From Cyclobacteriaceae bacterium (GTDB lineage Bacteria; Bacteroidota; Bacteroidia; Cytophagales; Cyclobacteriaceae): 8,444 nucleotides of DNA. The DNA lies in contig JABFSY010000083.1 in the NCBI GenBank assembly GCA_013140395.1, positions 1 to 8,444 on the forward strand. The letters run 5' to 3'. The notes under the pieces were generated by a model. The model was not told the DNA's origin and searched no databases. It worked only from the letters and a program-made list of their open reading frames with translations. Shown here in pieces: positions 1-7,018 of the stretch (the stretch's first letter is position 1; each line of letters starts with the position of its first letter). The translations under genes and the position numbers were made by a program.

Positions 1-808
1 TCGCTGCAGCCGCCTCACCACACGGGCCTACAGCACCTCATTTTCATTGGGGATTCGTTGCCTGCAAAAAGAAATGCGCGACCCCGTTTATTCCATTTAT
101 GGGTTTGTGCGCTTTGCCGATGAAATTGTAGACACATTTCATGACTATGACAAAGAGGCCTTACTCGAACGGTTTAAGGCAGATACCTTTTTAGCTATTA
201 AAGAAAAAATCAGCCTCAATCCAATTTTGAATAGTTTTCAAAAAACGGTGAATCAATTTGGCATTGAAGAATCGTTGTACGTCCAGTTTCTGAAAAGTAT
301 GGAAATGGACTTAGATAAAACAACGTACGATCAAACCGGGATCAATGAATATATCCTTGGCTCGGCCGAGGTGGTTGGCCTGATGACTTTGCGTATTTTC
401 TGCAATAACGATGAGGCGATGTACCAACGACTAAAGCCATCGGCTATGAAGTTGGGTTCTGCCTTTCAAAAAATAAACTTTCTTAGAGACCTTAATGCTG
501 ATTTTACCCAAATGGGCCGGAATTATTTTCCGGGCGTAAATCTATCAGACTTCAATGACTCTACTAAAAATCACATTGAAGAAGATATAGCAGCCGATTT
601 CAAAGCGGGCTATGAAGGAATCAAGCAACTACCCAGGTCGGCAAGGTTTGGCGTTTACGTGGCCTACTTATACTACTTGGCGTTGTTTGAAAAAATTAAA
701 CATACACCCAGCAGCACCGTGTTGACCAAACGAATCCGGGTTCGGAACAGACGGAAGCTATCGATCCTAGCCTATTCCTACGTCAGACACCAATTAAATC
801 TGATCTGA
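1..808 (+). CDS. crtB: Phytoene synthase CrtB, 5'-truncated by the window edge
   Basis: Squalene/phytoene synthase family enzyme that condenses two geranylgeranyl diphosphates into phytoene, the first committed carotenoid step. The frame is open from base 2, and the residues before the first possible start (a TTG at 47) already read as conserved family sequence (CSRLTTRAYSTSFSLGIR), so the true start lies upstream and probably only some 10-15 residues are missing. Numbering from base 2 (268 residues visible), the first Asp-rich motif DEIVD is at 40-44 and the second, NFLRDLNAD, at 159-167; these bind the Mg2+-diphosphate. GSAEVVGLM at 120-128 is also typical. The C-terminus is complete. The stop overlaps the next start by one base (TGATG), indicating translational coupling to idi. 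A phytoene desaturase gene (crtI) would be expected just upstream, as in many Bacteroidota; that is inference. Confidence 0.95.
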   Translation, partial: RCSRLTTRAYSTSFSLGIRCLQKEMRDPVYSIYGFVRFADEIVDTFHDYDKEALLERFKADTFLAIKEKISLNPILNSFQKTVNQFGIEESLYVQFLKSMEMDLDKTTYDQTGINEYILGSAEVVGLMTLRIFCNNDEAMYQRLKPSAMKLGSAFQKINFLRDLNADFTQMGRNYFPGVNLSDFNDSTKNHIEEDIAADFKAGYEGIKQLPRSARFGVYVAYLYYLALFEKIKHTPSSTVLTKRIRVRNRRKLSILAYSYVRHQLNLI

Positions 809-1329
809 TGGATTCGGTGATACTCGTGGATGAGAACGACAATGCCATCGGTATCATGGAAAAAATGGAGGCGCATGAGAAAGGGCAATTGCATAGAGCC
901 TTTTCGGTGATCGTATTTAATTCGCAAGGCGAAATGCTCATCCAAAAAAGGGCAGCCACTAAATATCATAGCGGAGGCTTATGGACAAATGCCTGCTGCA
1001 GCCACCCTACGCCAAAGGAAGAAATTGAGTTGACTGTCAGAAAACGACTTCGCTACGAAATGGGCATTGAGCTTTCTCCGCAGTTTGTTTATAAATTCGT
1101 GTACCAGACAAATCTCGATCAAAACCTGATTGAGCATGAAGTCGACTATGTCTTCAGGGGTATTTACGATGGAGAGCCCGTTGTTAACGTTGAGGAAGTT
1201 GAAGCCTGGAAATTTATTTCGATGGCTGATCTGGCAAATGAAATGGCAGCAAATCCTGATCAATACACATATTGGTTCAAGCTAATGGTTAACCATCCTG
1301 AGTTTCAGTATTTGGTTTGCAATCAATAG
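808..1329 (+). CDS. idi: Isopentenyl-diphosphate delta-isomerase, type I
   Basis: Nudix-fold enzyme interconverting IPP and DMAPP in the cytoplasm, supplying the allylic primer for prenyl chains that feed CrtB. The 173-residue length is normal for bacterial type I enzymes. The NACCSHP motif at 61-67 carries the catalytic cysteine (C64, by alignment with C67 of the E. coli enzyme) and metal ligand H66. The EHEV segment at 109-112 gives E109 and E111, equivalent to E. coli E114 and E116, the latter the catalytic glutamate. H23 and H29 complete the metal site. All key residues are therefore present. The ATG at 808 shares its A with the crtB stop, and this coupling fixes the start. Placement directly behind crtB implies it is co-expressed for pigment production. 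The family call is very secure. Confidence 0.96.
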   Translation: MDSVILVDENDNAIGIMEKMEAHEKGQLHRAFSVIVFNSQGEMLIQKRAATKYHSGGLWTNACCSHPTPKEEIELTVRKRLRYEMGIELSPQFVYKFVYQTNLDQNLIEHEVDYVFRGIYDGEPVVNVEEVEAWKFISMADLANEMAANPDQYTYWFKLMVNHPEFQYLVCNQ

Positions 1330-1442
1330 CATAAGTGTCAGCTAAAGTTTACCGTCAATGGAAAACTAGCTCGCCCGCTAAAAATTATCAGATAAAAACC
1401 GAATCTCTTTTCTATCTTTTGGGCTAGCAACCGATAAAAGCC

Positions 1443-4400
1443 ATGAGATATTTACTAGTCGTCCTTTGTTGGTTTACAACCATCAATCTTTTCTGCCAAT
1501 CATTCGATTCGAAAACATTTTCAAATCTCAAATTCCGTTTCATCGGTCCTGATGGCAATCGAATGATTTCTGCAGTAGGCGAACCTGGAAACCCGATGGT
1601 ATCTTACGCTGGCGCGGCCAGTGGTGGTATTTGGAAAACGGAGGACATGGGCACCACCTGGAAGTCGATTTTTGATGAAACCGAAGACTCTTCTATTGGC
1701 GCATTAGCAATTGCTCCGTCTAATCCTAAACAAGTATGGGCTGGCACGGGTGAAACATTTTTGATCCGCCCAGCACACGCGGTAGGCAATGGAGTGTACA
1801 AGTCTTCTGACGCGGGGAAAACGTGGAAGAATTTTGGCTTAGAAAAAACATTTCGTATCAGCCGCGTCATTGTTCATCCCGCTGACACCAACACTGTTTA
1901 TGTCGCATCGTTGGGACATACACATGGGCCGCAGCAAGAACGTGGTGTTTATAAAACAGTAAATGGTGGAAAAAATTGGGAGCGTGTTTTCTTCGTGAAT
2001 GAAAATACTGGCTGCTCAGATTTGTCTATTGATCCTCAAAACCCAGATGTGTTGTATGCAGCGATGTGGGAGGTGGAAATAAAAACATGGAAGTTAAATA
2101 GTGGTGGCGCAGGCAGCGGCATCTATCGCACAAAAGATGGTGGTAAGACGTGGCAACCACTGCGCAATGGAATAGAGAGTGGCCCTACCCATCCGGTTGG
2201 AAAAACATCCCTGGACGTAGCTTACTCCAATCCAAAAGTGGTGTACGCATTGGTGGAAGATAAAGAACCAAGGCTGTATCGAACTGAAGACGGTGGTGAC
2301 AGTTGGAAGTTAATGCACCAACACCACGGCATGGGGCAACGCGCTGGTTATTATACCCGCTTGCGCGTTTCGACAGCCGATGAAAATACACTATACACCA
2401 TCTCAGTAGGCATAATGAAAAGTACGGATGGTGGCAAAACGTTCGACAAGAAATTCAATCAATGGGCACCTGGAGGCGATAATCATGACATGTGGTTTGA
2501 TCCGAAAAACGGCAAACGTATTTTATGTGCGCATGATGGTTGTCTCAACATGACCTTCAATGAGGGTAAAACCTGGAGCAACGTCAACCTACCGATTGCG
2601 CAGATGTATCACGTGGCCGTTGATAATCAGATTCCCTATAATGTATATTCCAATCGACAAGACGGCTATAGCTATCGCGGACCAAGCCGCTACTTGGATG
2701 GTAACAATATTCCATTAGGCGCCTGGCATGATGTGGGGGGCTGTGAAAGTGGATTTGCGCAACCCGATCCGTTTGACAATTCGATAGTATGGAGTGGCTG
2801 TTACGATGGAGGACTGGATGTGTTTGATTTGAAAACGATGCAACCACGCGATGTGCGAGTGTGGCCACAAACGCAAATTGGTTCTAAGCCGGCAGATGCT
2901 AAGTATCGTTGGCATTGGAATTTTCCGATGGTTCTTTCCAAACACGTGAAAGGTCGCGTGTGGGTTGGGAGTCAGTTTGTTCATGAGACAAATAGCGTTG
3001 GCCAAAATTGGCAAGTGGTTAGTCCTGATTTGACAACCAATGATAAAACGCATCAGCAAAACTCGGGTGGTATTGCCAATGATAATTTAATGACATGGGA
3101 TGGATGCACGCTTTACTCGATGGCAGAATCTCCTGTGAAGGAAGGTGTATTGTGGACGGGCAGCAATGATGGTCAAGTGAACGTGACACAAGACGGTGGC
3201 AAAACGTGGGCAAATGTTTCTGCCAATATTCCGGGCTTGCCAAAGTGGAGCACTATTCGAAATATCGATGCCTCTAATTTTGATGCAGGCACTTGCTACC
3301 TGTCGGTAGACGCACATCACGTCAACGACTTTGGCTCGTATGTTTTTAAAACTACCGATTTTGGAAAGTCATGGACGCGTTTGAAAATTGAGTTATCTGC
3401 ATCGAACTCAAACTTTGTCAATCAAATAAAAGAAGACCCAGCACAGGCAGGTCTGTTGTGGTTGGGTACTGACAAGTCACTGTATTTTTCACCCGATGAT
3501 GGAAAAAACTGGATTCATCTGAAAAACAATTTGCCACCTGTTCCGATTTACGGAATTGAAATCCAAAAGAATTTTAGAGATCTGGTGATCGGTACTTATG
3601 GAAGAGGAATTTACATTTTGGATGACATTACACCTATTCGCGAGTTTAGTGAGCAAATAAAAAATGGAGAGGCTCATTTATTTTCAGTTAGGCCCACTTA
3701 CCGCTTTCAAGATGTAAACGGAATAAAAACAGATCGCAGCTTTGTGAATGGACAAAATCCACCTGATGGCGCAGCTATTTCTTACTACCTGAAAGAAAAA
3801 TCAAAAGACAGTGTAGAACTTTTGGTGTACCATTCAAGTGGCGAGCTTGTTCAAAAGTTGAAAGCTAAGAATCAACCTGGCATCCAACGGGTGTGGTGGA
3901 ACCTGCGATTGCAAGAACACGCTATGCCCAAGTTGCTCACAAAACCACGTGGAAAAGATTGGGTGGTACTAGATGATAAAGGCGAGCGGAATTTGTTTAT
4001 ACCTGACTTAGATATTGGCCCAGGTCTTACTCCCCCCATGGTGCCGGTTGGCAATTATACTATTGTGTTGAAGGCACATGGAAAAGAGTACAACCAAGCG
4101 CTGTCTTTACAAAAAGACCCCAATACCCAATCAACCGCAGATAATATGGCAAAGCAATATGCACTTGGCGTAAAGCTTTATACAGCCACCAAGACGGCTT
4201 TGCAATTGATTGGCGACATGGAGAAAATGCGAACTGTGTTGCTGGCGAAAAAGGGTGACCGAAAAGCCGCGGCACTGGAAGAAAAAATCTATCAACTTGA
4301 AGCGGTATTGTTTGACATCAATCAAACCGGAGCCCGATGGGATATTTTTAGAAGTGGTGCACAGGTGCTTGAACGATTGCTCGCGTTAGGCAAAGAAAGT

Positions 4401-4544
4401 CAGGTATTTAGTGCCGATTCACCACCGACCGACCAACAGGGTGAAGTATATGAACTCACGGTAAAACGTTTAGAAGAGGTGCAAAGCCAATTTGAATTGA
4501 TCCGAAAAAACCCAGAAATCAAGCGAATTGAGCAGAAAAAGTAA
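1443..4544 (+). CDS. Secreted VPS10/BNR-repeat double beta-propeller protein (glycosyl-hydrolase-like)
   Basis: Exported 1033-residue protein. Residues 1-19 form a signal peptide (hydrophobic LLVVLCWF core, probable cleavage after LFCQ; the residue before the cysteine does not fit a lipobox, so an ordinary signal peptidase I substrate is likelier). Residues 30-730 carry about ten Asp-boxes of the form S/T-x-D-x-G-x-T-W, near 66, 121, 172, 230, 281, 327, 373, 582, 637 and 683, as in sortilin/VPS10 and GH74-like tandem propellers. The DLVIGTYGRGIYILDD segment at 713-728 closes the propeller region. An Ig-like region (about 770-900, with NPPDGAAISYYL and RVWWNLR) follows, then a charged, probably coiled-coil tail. 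No type IX secretion sorting domain is visible. Databases often label this family glycosyl hydrolase; I see no proof of catalysis. A weak -7-like box (TATCTTTT, 1413-1420) precedes it without a clear -33 partner. No obvious link to carotenoids. Confidence 0.88.
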   Translation: MRYLLVVLCWFTTINLFCQSFDSKTFSNLKFRFIGPDGNRMISAVGEPGNPMVSYAGAASGGIWKTEDMGTTWKSIFDETEDSSIGALAIAPSNPKQVWAGTGETFLIRPAHAVGNGVYKSSDAGKTWKNFGLEKTFRISRVIVHPADTNTVYVASLGHTHGPQQERGVYKTVNGGKNWERVFFVNENTGCSDLSIDPQNPDVLYAAMWEVEIKTWKLNSGGAGSGIYRTKDGGKTWQPLRNGIESGPTHPVGKTSLDVAYSNPKVVYALVEDKEPRLYRTEDGGDSWKLMHQHHGMGQRAGYYTRLRVSTADENTLYTISVGIMKSTDGGKTFDKKFNQWAPGGDNHDMWFDPKNGKRILCAHDGCLNMTFNEGKTWSNVNLPIAQMYHVAVDNQIPYNVYSNRQDGYSYRGPSRYLDGNNIPLGAWHDVGGCESGFAQPDPFDNSIVWSGCYDGGLDVFDLKTMQPRDVRVWPQTQIGSKPADAKYRWHWNFPMVLSKHVKGRVWVGSQFVHETNSVGQNWQVVSPDLTTNDKTHQQNSGGIANDNLMTWDGCTLYSMAESPVKEGVLWTGSNDGQVNVTQDGGKTWANVSANIPGLPKWSTIRNIDASNFDAGTCYLSVDAHHVNDFGSYVFKTTDFGKSWTRLKIELSASNSNFVNQIKEDPAQAGLLWLGTDKSLYFSPDDGKNWIHLKNNLPPVPIYGIEIQKNFRDLVIGTYGRGIYILDDITPIREFSEQIKNGEAHLFSVRPTYRFQDVNGIKTDRSFVNGQNPPDGAAISYYLKEKSKDSVELLVYHSSGELVQKLKAKNQPGIQRVWWNLRLQEHAMPKLLTKPRGKDWVVLDDKGERNLFIPDLDIGPGLTPPMVPVGNYTIVLKAHGKEYNQALSLQKDPNTQSTADNMAKQYALGVKLYTATKTALQLIGDMEKMRTVLLAKKGDRKAAALEEKIYQLEAVLFDINQTGARWDIFRSGAQVLERLLALGKESQVFSADSPPTDQQGEVYELTVKRLEEVQSQFELIRKNPEIKRIEQKK

Positions 4545-4550
4545 TCCAAT

Positions 4551-4571
4551 GTTAAGCTTTTTTAACTTTTT
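4551..4571 (+). terminator. Weak AT-rich hairpin with T-run after the propeller gene
   Basis: GTTAA (4551-4555) pairs with TTAAC (4562-4566) around a six-base loop and is followed by five Ts, seven bases after the stop at 4544. An alternative pairing uses AAAAAGT (4537-4543) with ACTTTTT (4565-4571). The stem is short and AT-rich, so termination would be inefficient. The T-run overlaps the -33 element of the next promoter. Confidence 0.3.
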
Positions 4572-4600
4572 GGTAATATATGGGTAACATACTACTTTCG
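4567..4600 (+). promoter_or_regulatory. Bacteroidota-type promoter for the small basic protein gene
   Basis: A TTTTTGG run gives a -33 TTTG/TTG element (TTG at 4570-4572), and 20 bp downstream lies TACTTTCG (4593-4600), seven of eight matches to the Bacteroidota -7 consensus TAnnTTTG. Element identity and spacing both fit. Transcription would begin near 4605-4608, which places the alternative ATG at 4580 upstream of the transcript and favours translation from 4625. Confidence 0.55.
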
Positions 4601-4624
4601 TGTTCACACAAGCCAAAGACGTTT

Positions 4625-4870
4625 ATGGAAAAACTCATTTTAAAAGGAAAAAAAGAAGTAAAAAATTTATTGGTTGACTCTTTACATCAAACGATTCAAG
4701 CATTGGGAGTTTCAAAAGCCACTAAGAAGACTGACAAATTGGTCGAGCGCAGCGCGAAGAAAATTGCGGCTGTCGTGGGCAAACAAATGAAGAAAGACTC
4801 CAGGAAGATCAACAAAATGAAAAAGAAAGTTGAGTCCAAAAAATTAACCAAAGAAGCAGTAGCTGCCTAG
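4625..4870 (+). CDS. Small lysine-rich hypothetical protein (81 aa)
   Basis: I do not recognise a named family. From the ATG at 4625 the product is 81 residues with about 22 lysines and 2 arginines against about 8 acidic residues, so it is strongly basic. There is no signal peptide or membrane segment. The sequence looks mostly helical: an amphipathic stretch at about 3-27 (LILKGKKEVKNLLVDSLHQT), a lysine-rich linker, then helix-forming runs ending in VESKKLTKEAVAA. A nucleic-acid- or polyanion-binding role, loosely like Bacteroidota histone-like proteins, is only a guess from composition. The frame also has an ATG at 4580, which would add 15 residues, but that codon lies inside the predicted promoter, so 4625 is preferred. 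The gene has its own promoter and a strong downstream hairpin and appears monocistronic. Confidence 0.7.
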   Translation: MEKLILKGKKEVKNLLVDSLHQTIQALGVSKATKKTDKLVERSAKKIAAVVGKQMKKDSRKINKMKKKVESKKLTKEAVAA

Positions 4871-4897
4871 TCTTATCTAGCATCCAAATACTAAAAG

Positions 4898-4930
4898 AGC
4901 GTCAGGAATTAGTCTTGACGCTTTTTTTTT
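4898..4930 (+). terminator. Rho-independent terminator shared by convergent genes
   Basis: AGCGTCA (4898-4904) pairs perfectly with TGACGCT (4916-4922) around an 11-base loop, followed by a run of nine Ts (4922-4930): a clear terminator for the basic-protein gene. On the minus strand the same stem is followed only by CTTTTAG, so it is at best a weaker terminator for the crtY operon. The crtY stop codon (4902-4904) lies inside the stem, so the hairpin covers the last crtY codons. Confidence 0.85.
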
Positions 4931-5606
4931 GAAAGAACTCGAATAGGCTGATATTCAGCAATACTAAGAGCATCCCATAGAAGACATCCTCAACCGGAAT
5001 GGTGGCAATTCGAATACCGAGGTTCTCATCATTGTTGTACCAAACAATCGGTTCGTCTAAACCTGTTCCTGTTAGAATGCCATTCACCAGTAAAAAAGGA
5101 ATTACGATAAAGGCGTAGGCCAGATAAAATCTTCCCAAAAAGGCGGGCTTCCAAATCCACTGCACAAAAATCAAAGCGACCAGTAGTCCAATAAATGTAA
5201 GTGCCGGATAGGCCTTATCGTATTGAGTAAAAATCAGGATGATACACAACGCACAAAGTGCCAGTGAAATGGGTCTTTGATACTTCTCCCACACCTCCTT
5301 TTTAAAAAAAAAGTTGATGGCCTCATAGGTGAAAATACACGCGCCAGGTATGCAAACAAAAAATAACACTTCTTCAAGGGGAAGATTATACATGTACACG
5401 CCTACCACATAGCGGGGATTAAAACCCCAAACCCCCATCGAAGTAAACCACACATCCCAAATCAAAAATAAAGCCCCGGGCAGTAGTAATGCTGGTACAA
5501 TAGCTCTGCATTTTTTGTAGACGGGATTGATTGGTAAAAAACTCAGGACAAGTGGAAAGATGATCGTAAAAAAATCTACCCACAGGTACAAGTACTTGTT
5601 GCTCAT
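4902..5606 (-). CDS. crtY: Lycopene beta-cyclase, fused CrtYcd type
   Basis: Integral membrane cyclase converting lycopene to beta-carotene by forming beta-ionone rings. The 234-residue protein is the single-chain fusion of the two subunits (CrtYc and CrtYd) that are separate in some actinobacteria; the fused form is usual in Bacteroidota. Each half carries its signature acidic motif: NLPLEEVLFF at 74-83 and IPVEDVFYGML at 203-213. The FLIWDVWFT and GVWGFNP segments at 47-64 are also characteristic. Roughly six to seven hydrophobic spans alternate with short loops. It lies 11 bases downstream of crtZ on the same strand, so the two are co-transcribed. No Shine-Dalgarno is apparent, as is common in this phylum. 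The C-terminal tail (KKSVKTNS) is encoded by the terminator region of the convergent gene. CrtYcd would be an equally valid gene name. Confidence 0.93.
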   Translation of the reverse strand: MSNKYLYLWVDFFTIIFPLVLSFLPINPVYKKCRAIVPALLLPGALFLIWDVWFTSMGVWGFNPRYVVGVYMYNLPLEEVLFFVCIPGACIFTYEAINFFFKKEVWEKYQRPISLALCALCIILIFTQYDKAYPALTFIGLLVALIFVQWIWKPAFLGRFYLAYAFIVIPFLLVNGILTGTGLDEPIVWYNNDENLGIRIATIPVEDVFYGMLLVLLNISLFEFFQKKSVKTNS

Positions 5607-5617
5607 TCAGGGATTCT

Positions 5618-6112
5618 TTACTGCGTTTCGGTGCGCTCCTTTTTCAGAACGAATTTTTTGGGCTCAAATTTTTTGGGCGCGTACAAAAAACCAAAGGCCT
5701 CGCAGTCTTCTTTGGTGTGCTTGCTGTGGTGGATGTAATGGGCATGAATCATCCGCTGCAGGTAACTTCCTCTCTTTTTGGGGAGCCACCGAATACGTTG
5801 GTGAACAATTACATCATGGAAAACAAAATAAAAAATGCCATAGCAAATAATACCAATACCAATGGAGAAAACATACACACTGTGGAACAACGTGGTAGAC
5901 ATAATCATCAACGTCATGGCAGGAATACTGAATACGACTGCAAACAAATCATTCCGTTCGAACGCATGTGTATGAACGCGATGGTGTGAACGATGCCATG
6001 TCCACAAGAACCCGTGCATCACATACTTATGGGTTAGCCATGCCACTCCTTCCATTGCCAGAAATGTGCCGATGATGATGAGTGCGCAAAGAAATATTGA
6101 TAAACCGTTCAT
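5618..6112 (-). CDS. crtZ: Beta-carotene hydroxylase CrtZ
   Basis: Membrane non-haem di-iron hydroxylase of the fatty-acid-hydroxylase superfamily that adds 3-hydroxyl groups to beta-ionone rings, giving cryptoxanthin and zeaxanthin. The 164-residue length is normal. All histidine clusters expected of the family are present: H28-x4-H33, H40-x2-H43-H44, H99-x4-H104, and H123/H125-x2-H128-H129. Hydrophobic segments near 5-25, 58-75 and 78-98 match the membrane topology. The start shares one base with the upstream SRPBCC stop (TAATG), which points to translational coupling and supports the start. The C-terminal tail after residue 146 is lysine-rich and poorly conserved in the family. No ketolase (crtW) is seen in the window, so the hydroxylated, non-ketolated product is the simplest expectation. 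Confidence 0.94.
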   Translation of the reverse strand: MNGLSIFLCALIIIGTFLAMEGVAWLTHKYVMHGFLWTWHRSHHRVHTHAFERNDLFAVVFSIPAMTLMIMSTTLFHSVYVFSIGIGIICYGIFYFVFHDVIVHQRIRWLPKKRGSYLQRMIHAHYIHHSKHTKEDCEAFGFLYAPKKFEPKKFVLKKERTETQ

Positions 6113-6573
6113 TACCGCTTAAAGTATCGCTCCAATACCTGGTAGCGATGGTCAAAAATACGATTTACCTCTTTGCCAACAAAAAACCAGTGAGCCAGTC
6201 TACCGATAAACCCATACCCTATGGCATAGTTCACTTCGTCAGTCATTTCTACCCCTCCGTCTACCTCTTTGAAATGGTGCTGATGGTGCCAGAGCGCGTA
6301 GGGTCCAAAGCGCTGCTCGTCAATAAAATGAAGAGGCTCTTTTACTTGAGTGATCTCTGTAACCCAATGAAGCTTAACCCCTGGCAATACACTCACATTG
6401 TATCTGATAATCTGCCCCGCATAGGCTTTTTCGCCTCCTGAAATGTATAAAATTTCAAACCCCATATGCTCGGGAGTAATCTTCGAAAGGTTTTTGGGAG
6501 TAGAAAAAAAATCCCAGGCTTCTGTCAATGAAATGGGCAAAAGCTGCGTGCGTTTGAGGTTGTAAATCTTCAT
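6112..6573 (-). CDS. SRPBCC-family (START-like) protein of the carotenoid operon
   Basis: A 153-residue soluble protein with the helix-grip SRPBCC fold, a lipid/hydrophobic-ligand cavity family. Visible support: the N-terminal pattern LPISLTEAWDFFSTPKNLSKITP (read in two parts, 12-23 and 24-34), typical of Polyketide_cyc2-like proteins, and the motif FIDEQRFGPYALWHHQHHF at 83-101, characteristic of the subgroup also found fused to YfcH-type epimerases. A long C-terminal helix (about 121-152) closes the fold. There is no signal peptide. It is the first gene of a minus-strand operon and overlaps crtZ by one base. That context suggests a role in handling a carotenoid or membrane lipid, or in assisting the enzymes, but no function is shown by the sequence. 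Start at the ATG at 6573 gives the standard family N-terminus. Confidence 0.85.
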   Translation of the reverse strand: MKIYNLKRTQLLPISLTEAWDFFSTPKNLSKITPEHMGFEILYISGGEKAYAGQIIRYNVSVLPGVKLHWVTEITQVKEPLHFIDEQRFGPYALWHHQHHFKEVDGGVEMTDEVNYAIGYGFIGRLAHWFFVGKEVNRIFDHRYQVLERYFKR

Positions 6574-6605
6574 CTTTTGTAAAACAAGACAAATAGGAAA
6601 GAGTT

Positions 6606-6755
6606 ATGAAAAGATGCGGCTTGGCCAAGCGAAACAAGTGGACACTGACAACCGCAGCAGGTTCGCAACAATCTGCGGGCGGCCGTTGCGGTGGTGATTA
6701 CCTTTTTGAAAGCATAACCAAACAAAACAGCCAGCAATTTTCACTATTTTGCTAA
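6606..6755 (+). CDS. Doubtful 49-aa small open frame
   Basis: An ATG at 6606 preceded by AGGAAAGAG (5 bp or less from the start) opens 49 codons ending at TAA 6753-6755. The product begins MKRCGLAKRNKWTLTT and has three cysteines and a glycine-rich middle; I recognise no family. It runs through a 12-bp palindrome and a GC-rich inverted repeat, and it would diverge from the SRPBCC gene with only 32 bp between starts. The purine-rich box is its only support. It may well be chance. Confidence 0.15.
   Translation: MKRCGLAKRNKWTLTTAAGSQQSAGGRCGGDYLFESITKQNSQQFSLFC
6619..6630. promoter_or_regulatory. Perfect 12-bp palindrome upstream of the SRPBCC-crtZ-crtY operon
   Basis: GCTTGGCCAAGC is a perfect dyad 46 bp upstream of the SRPBCC start codon. 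It is well placed to be an operator for a dimeric regulator, and the TTG within it could act as the -33 element of a minus-strand promoter (poorly supported -7 TAACTCTT about 19 bp further). Perfect 12-mers of this kind can arise by chance, and the pairing regulator is unknown. Confidence 0.3.
6651..6692. repeat. GC-rich imperfect inverted repeat
   Basis: ACCGCA (6651-6656) pairs with TGCGGT (6687-6692), enclosing a nested GCAG/CTGC stem (6657-6660 with 6673-6676). It is notably GC-rich compared with its surroundings. The nine bases AACCGCAGC at 6650-6658 recur at 8359-8367 in repeat B, so this may be a decayed relative of those repeats, but the match is too short to be sure. It could equally be leader structure of the minus-strand operon. 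Confidence 0.3.
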
Positions 6756-6793
6756 CAATCGTTGCTTAAACCCAACCCCGAAAATCCTGAGAT

Positions 6794-6832
6794 ATGCCAA
6801 TTTATATGGATCTACATATTGTTCCTGGAATA
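6794..6832 (+). pseudogene. N-terminal remnant resembling DUF4242-type proteins
   Basis: The ATG at 6794 opens MPIYMDLHIVPGI, which resembles the start of small DUF4242 (putative nickel-binding) proteins of about 90 residues, whose members commonly begin MPxYMDxHxxPG. After these 13 codons the frame leaves the family and stops at 6869. None of the expected middle part (AEAHxxDxxxQ and the TYW-containing segment) is visible in any frame nearby. I read this as a gene start severed by a rearrangement. The resemblance rests on about 12 residues recalled from the family, so it is tentative. Confidence 0.35.
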
Positions 6833-7018
6833 TTGAACTGGATCAAGACACAAATCGATTGGATTCGTACCTAAATGCAGAGGATAAAAAACACATTTAT
6901 AAGGTAATTGAGTTGATGCAATACAGTCAAAATCTCCGCTCGCTTGTAAGTAAATTTGATGAGGTTAATGTCGATCTATATGAATTGAAAAACCACTTTA
7001 CAAACCCAATGCACTAGT
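6832..7018 (+). pseudogene. Start-less open frame, possible 3' gene fragment
   Basis: In the +1 frame relative to base 1, codons are open from 6718 to the TAG at 7016-7018, but there is no ATG or plausible start before 6913. The part from 6832 looks protein-like: acidic and helical, including LDSYLNAEDKKHIYKVIELM, ending in LKNHFTNPMH. The AEDKKHIYKVIEL stretch faintly recalls the tail of small XRE-type regulators of Bacteroidota, a weak impression only. It begins where the DUF4242-like start ends, in another frame, so the two may be unrelated pieces joined at a breakpoint near 6832. Confidence 0.3.

Noticed and set aside
2584..3320. Several overlapping minus-strand frames of 74-114 codons
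   Set aside because: Shadows of the long propeller gene, which has continuous Asp-box repeats in the forward frame.
5527..5989. Plus-strand open frames of 107 and 90 codons
   Set aside because: Antisense to crtZ and crtY, whose histidine and acidic motifs are intact.
6082..6441. Plus-strand 119-codon open frame
   Set aside because: Antisense to the SRPBCC gene and the crtZ start, both of which are clear family members.
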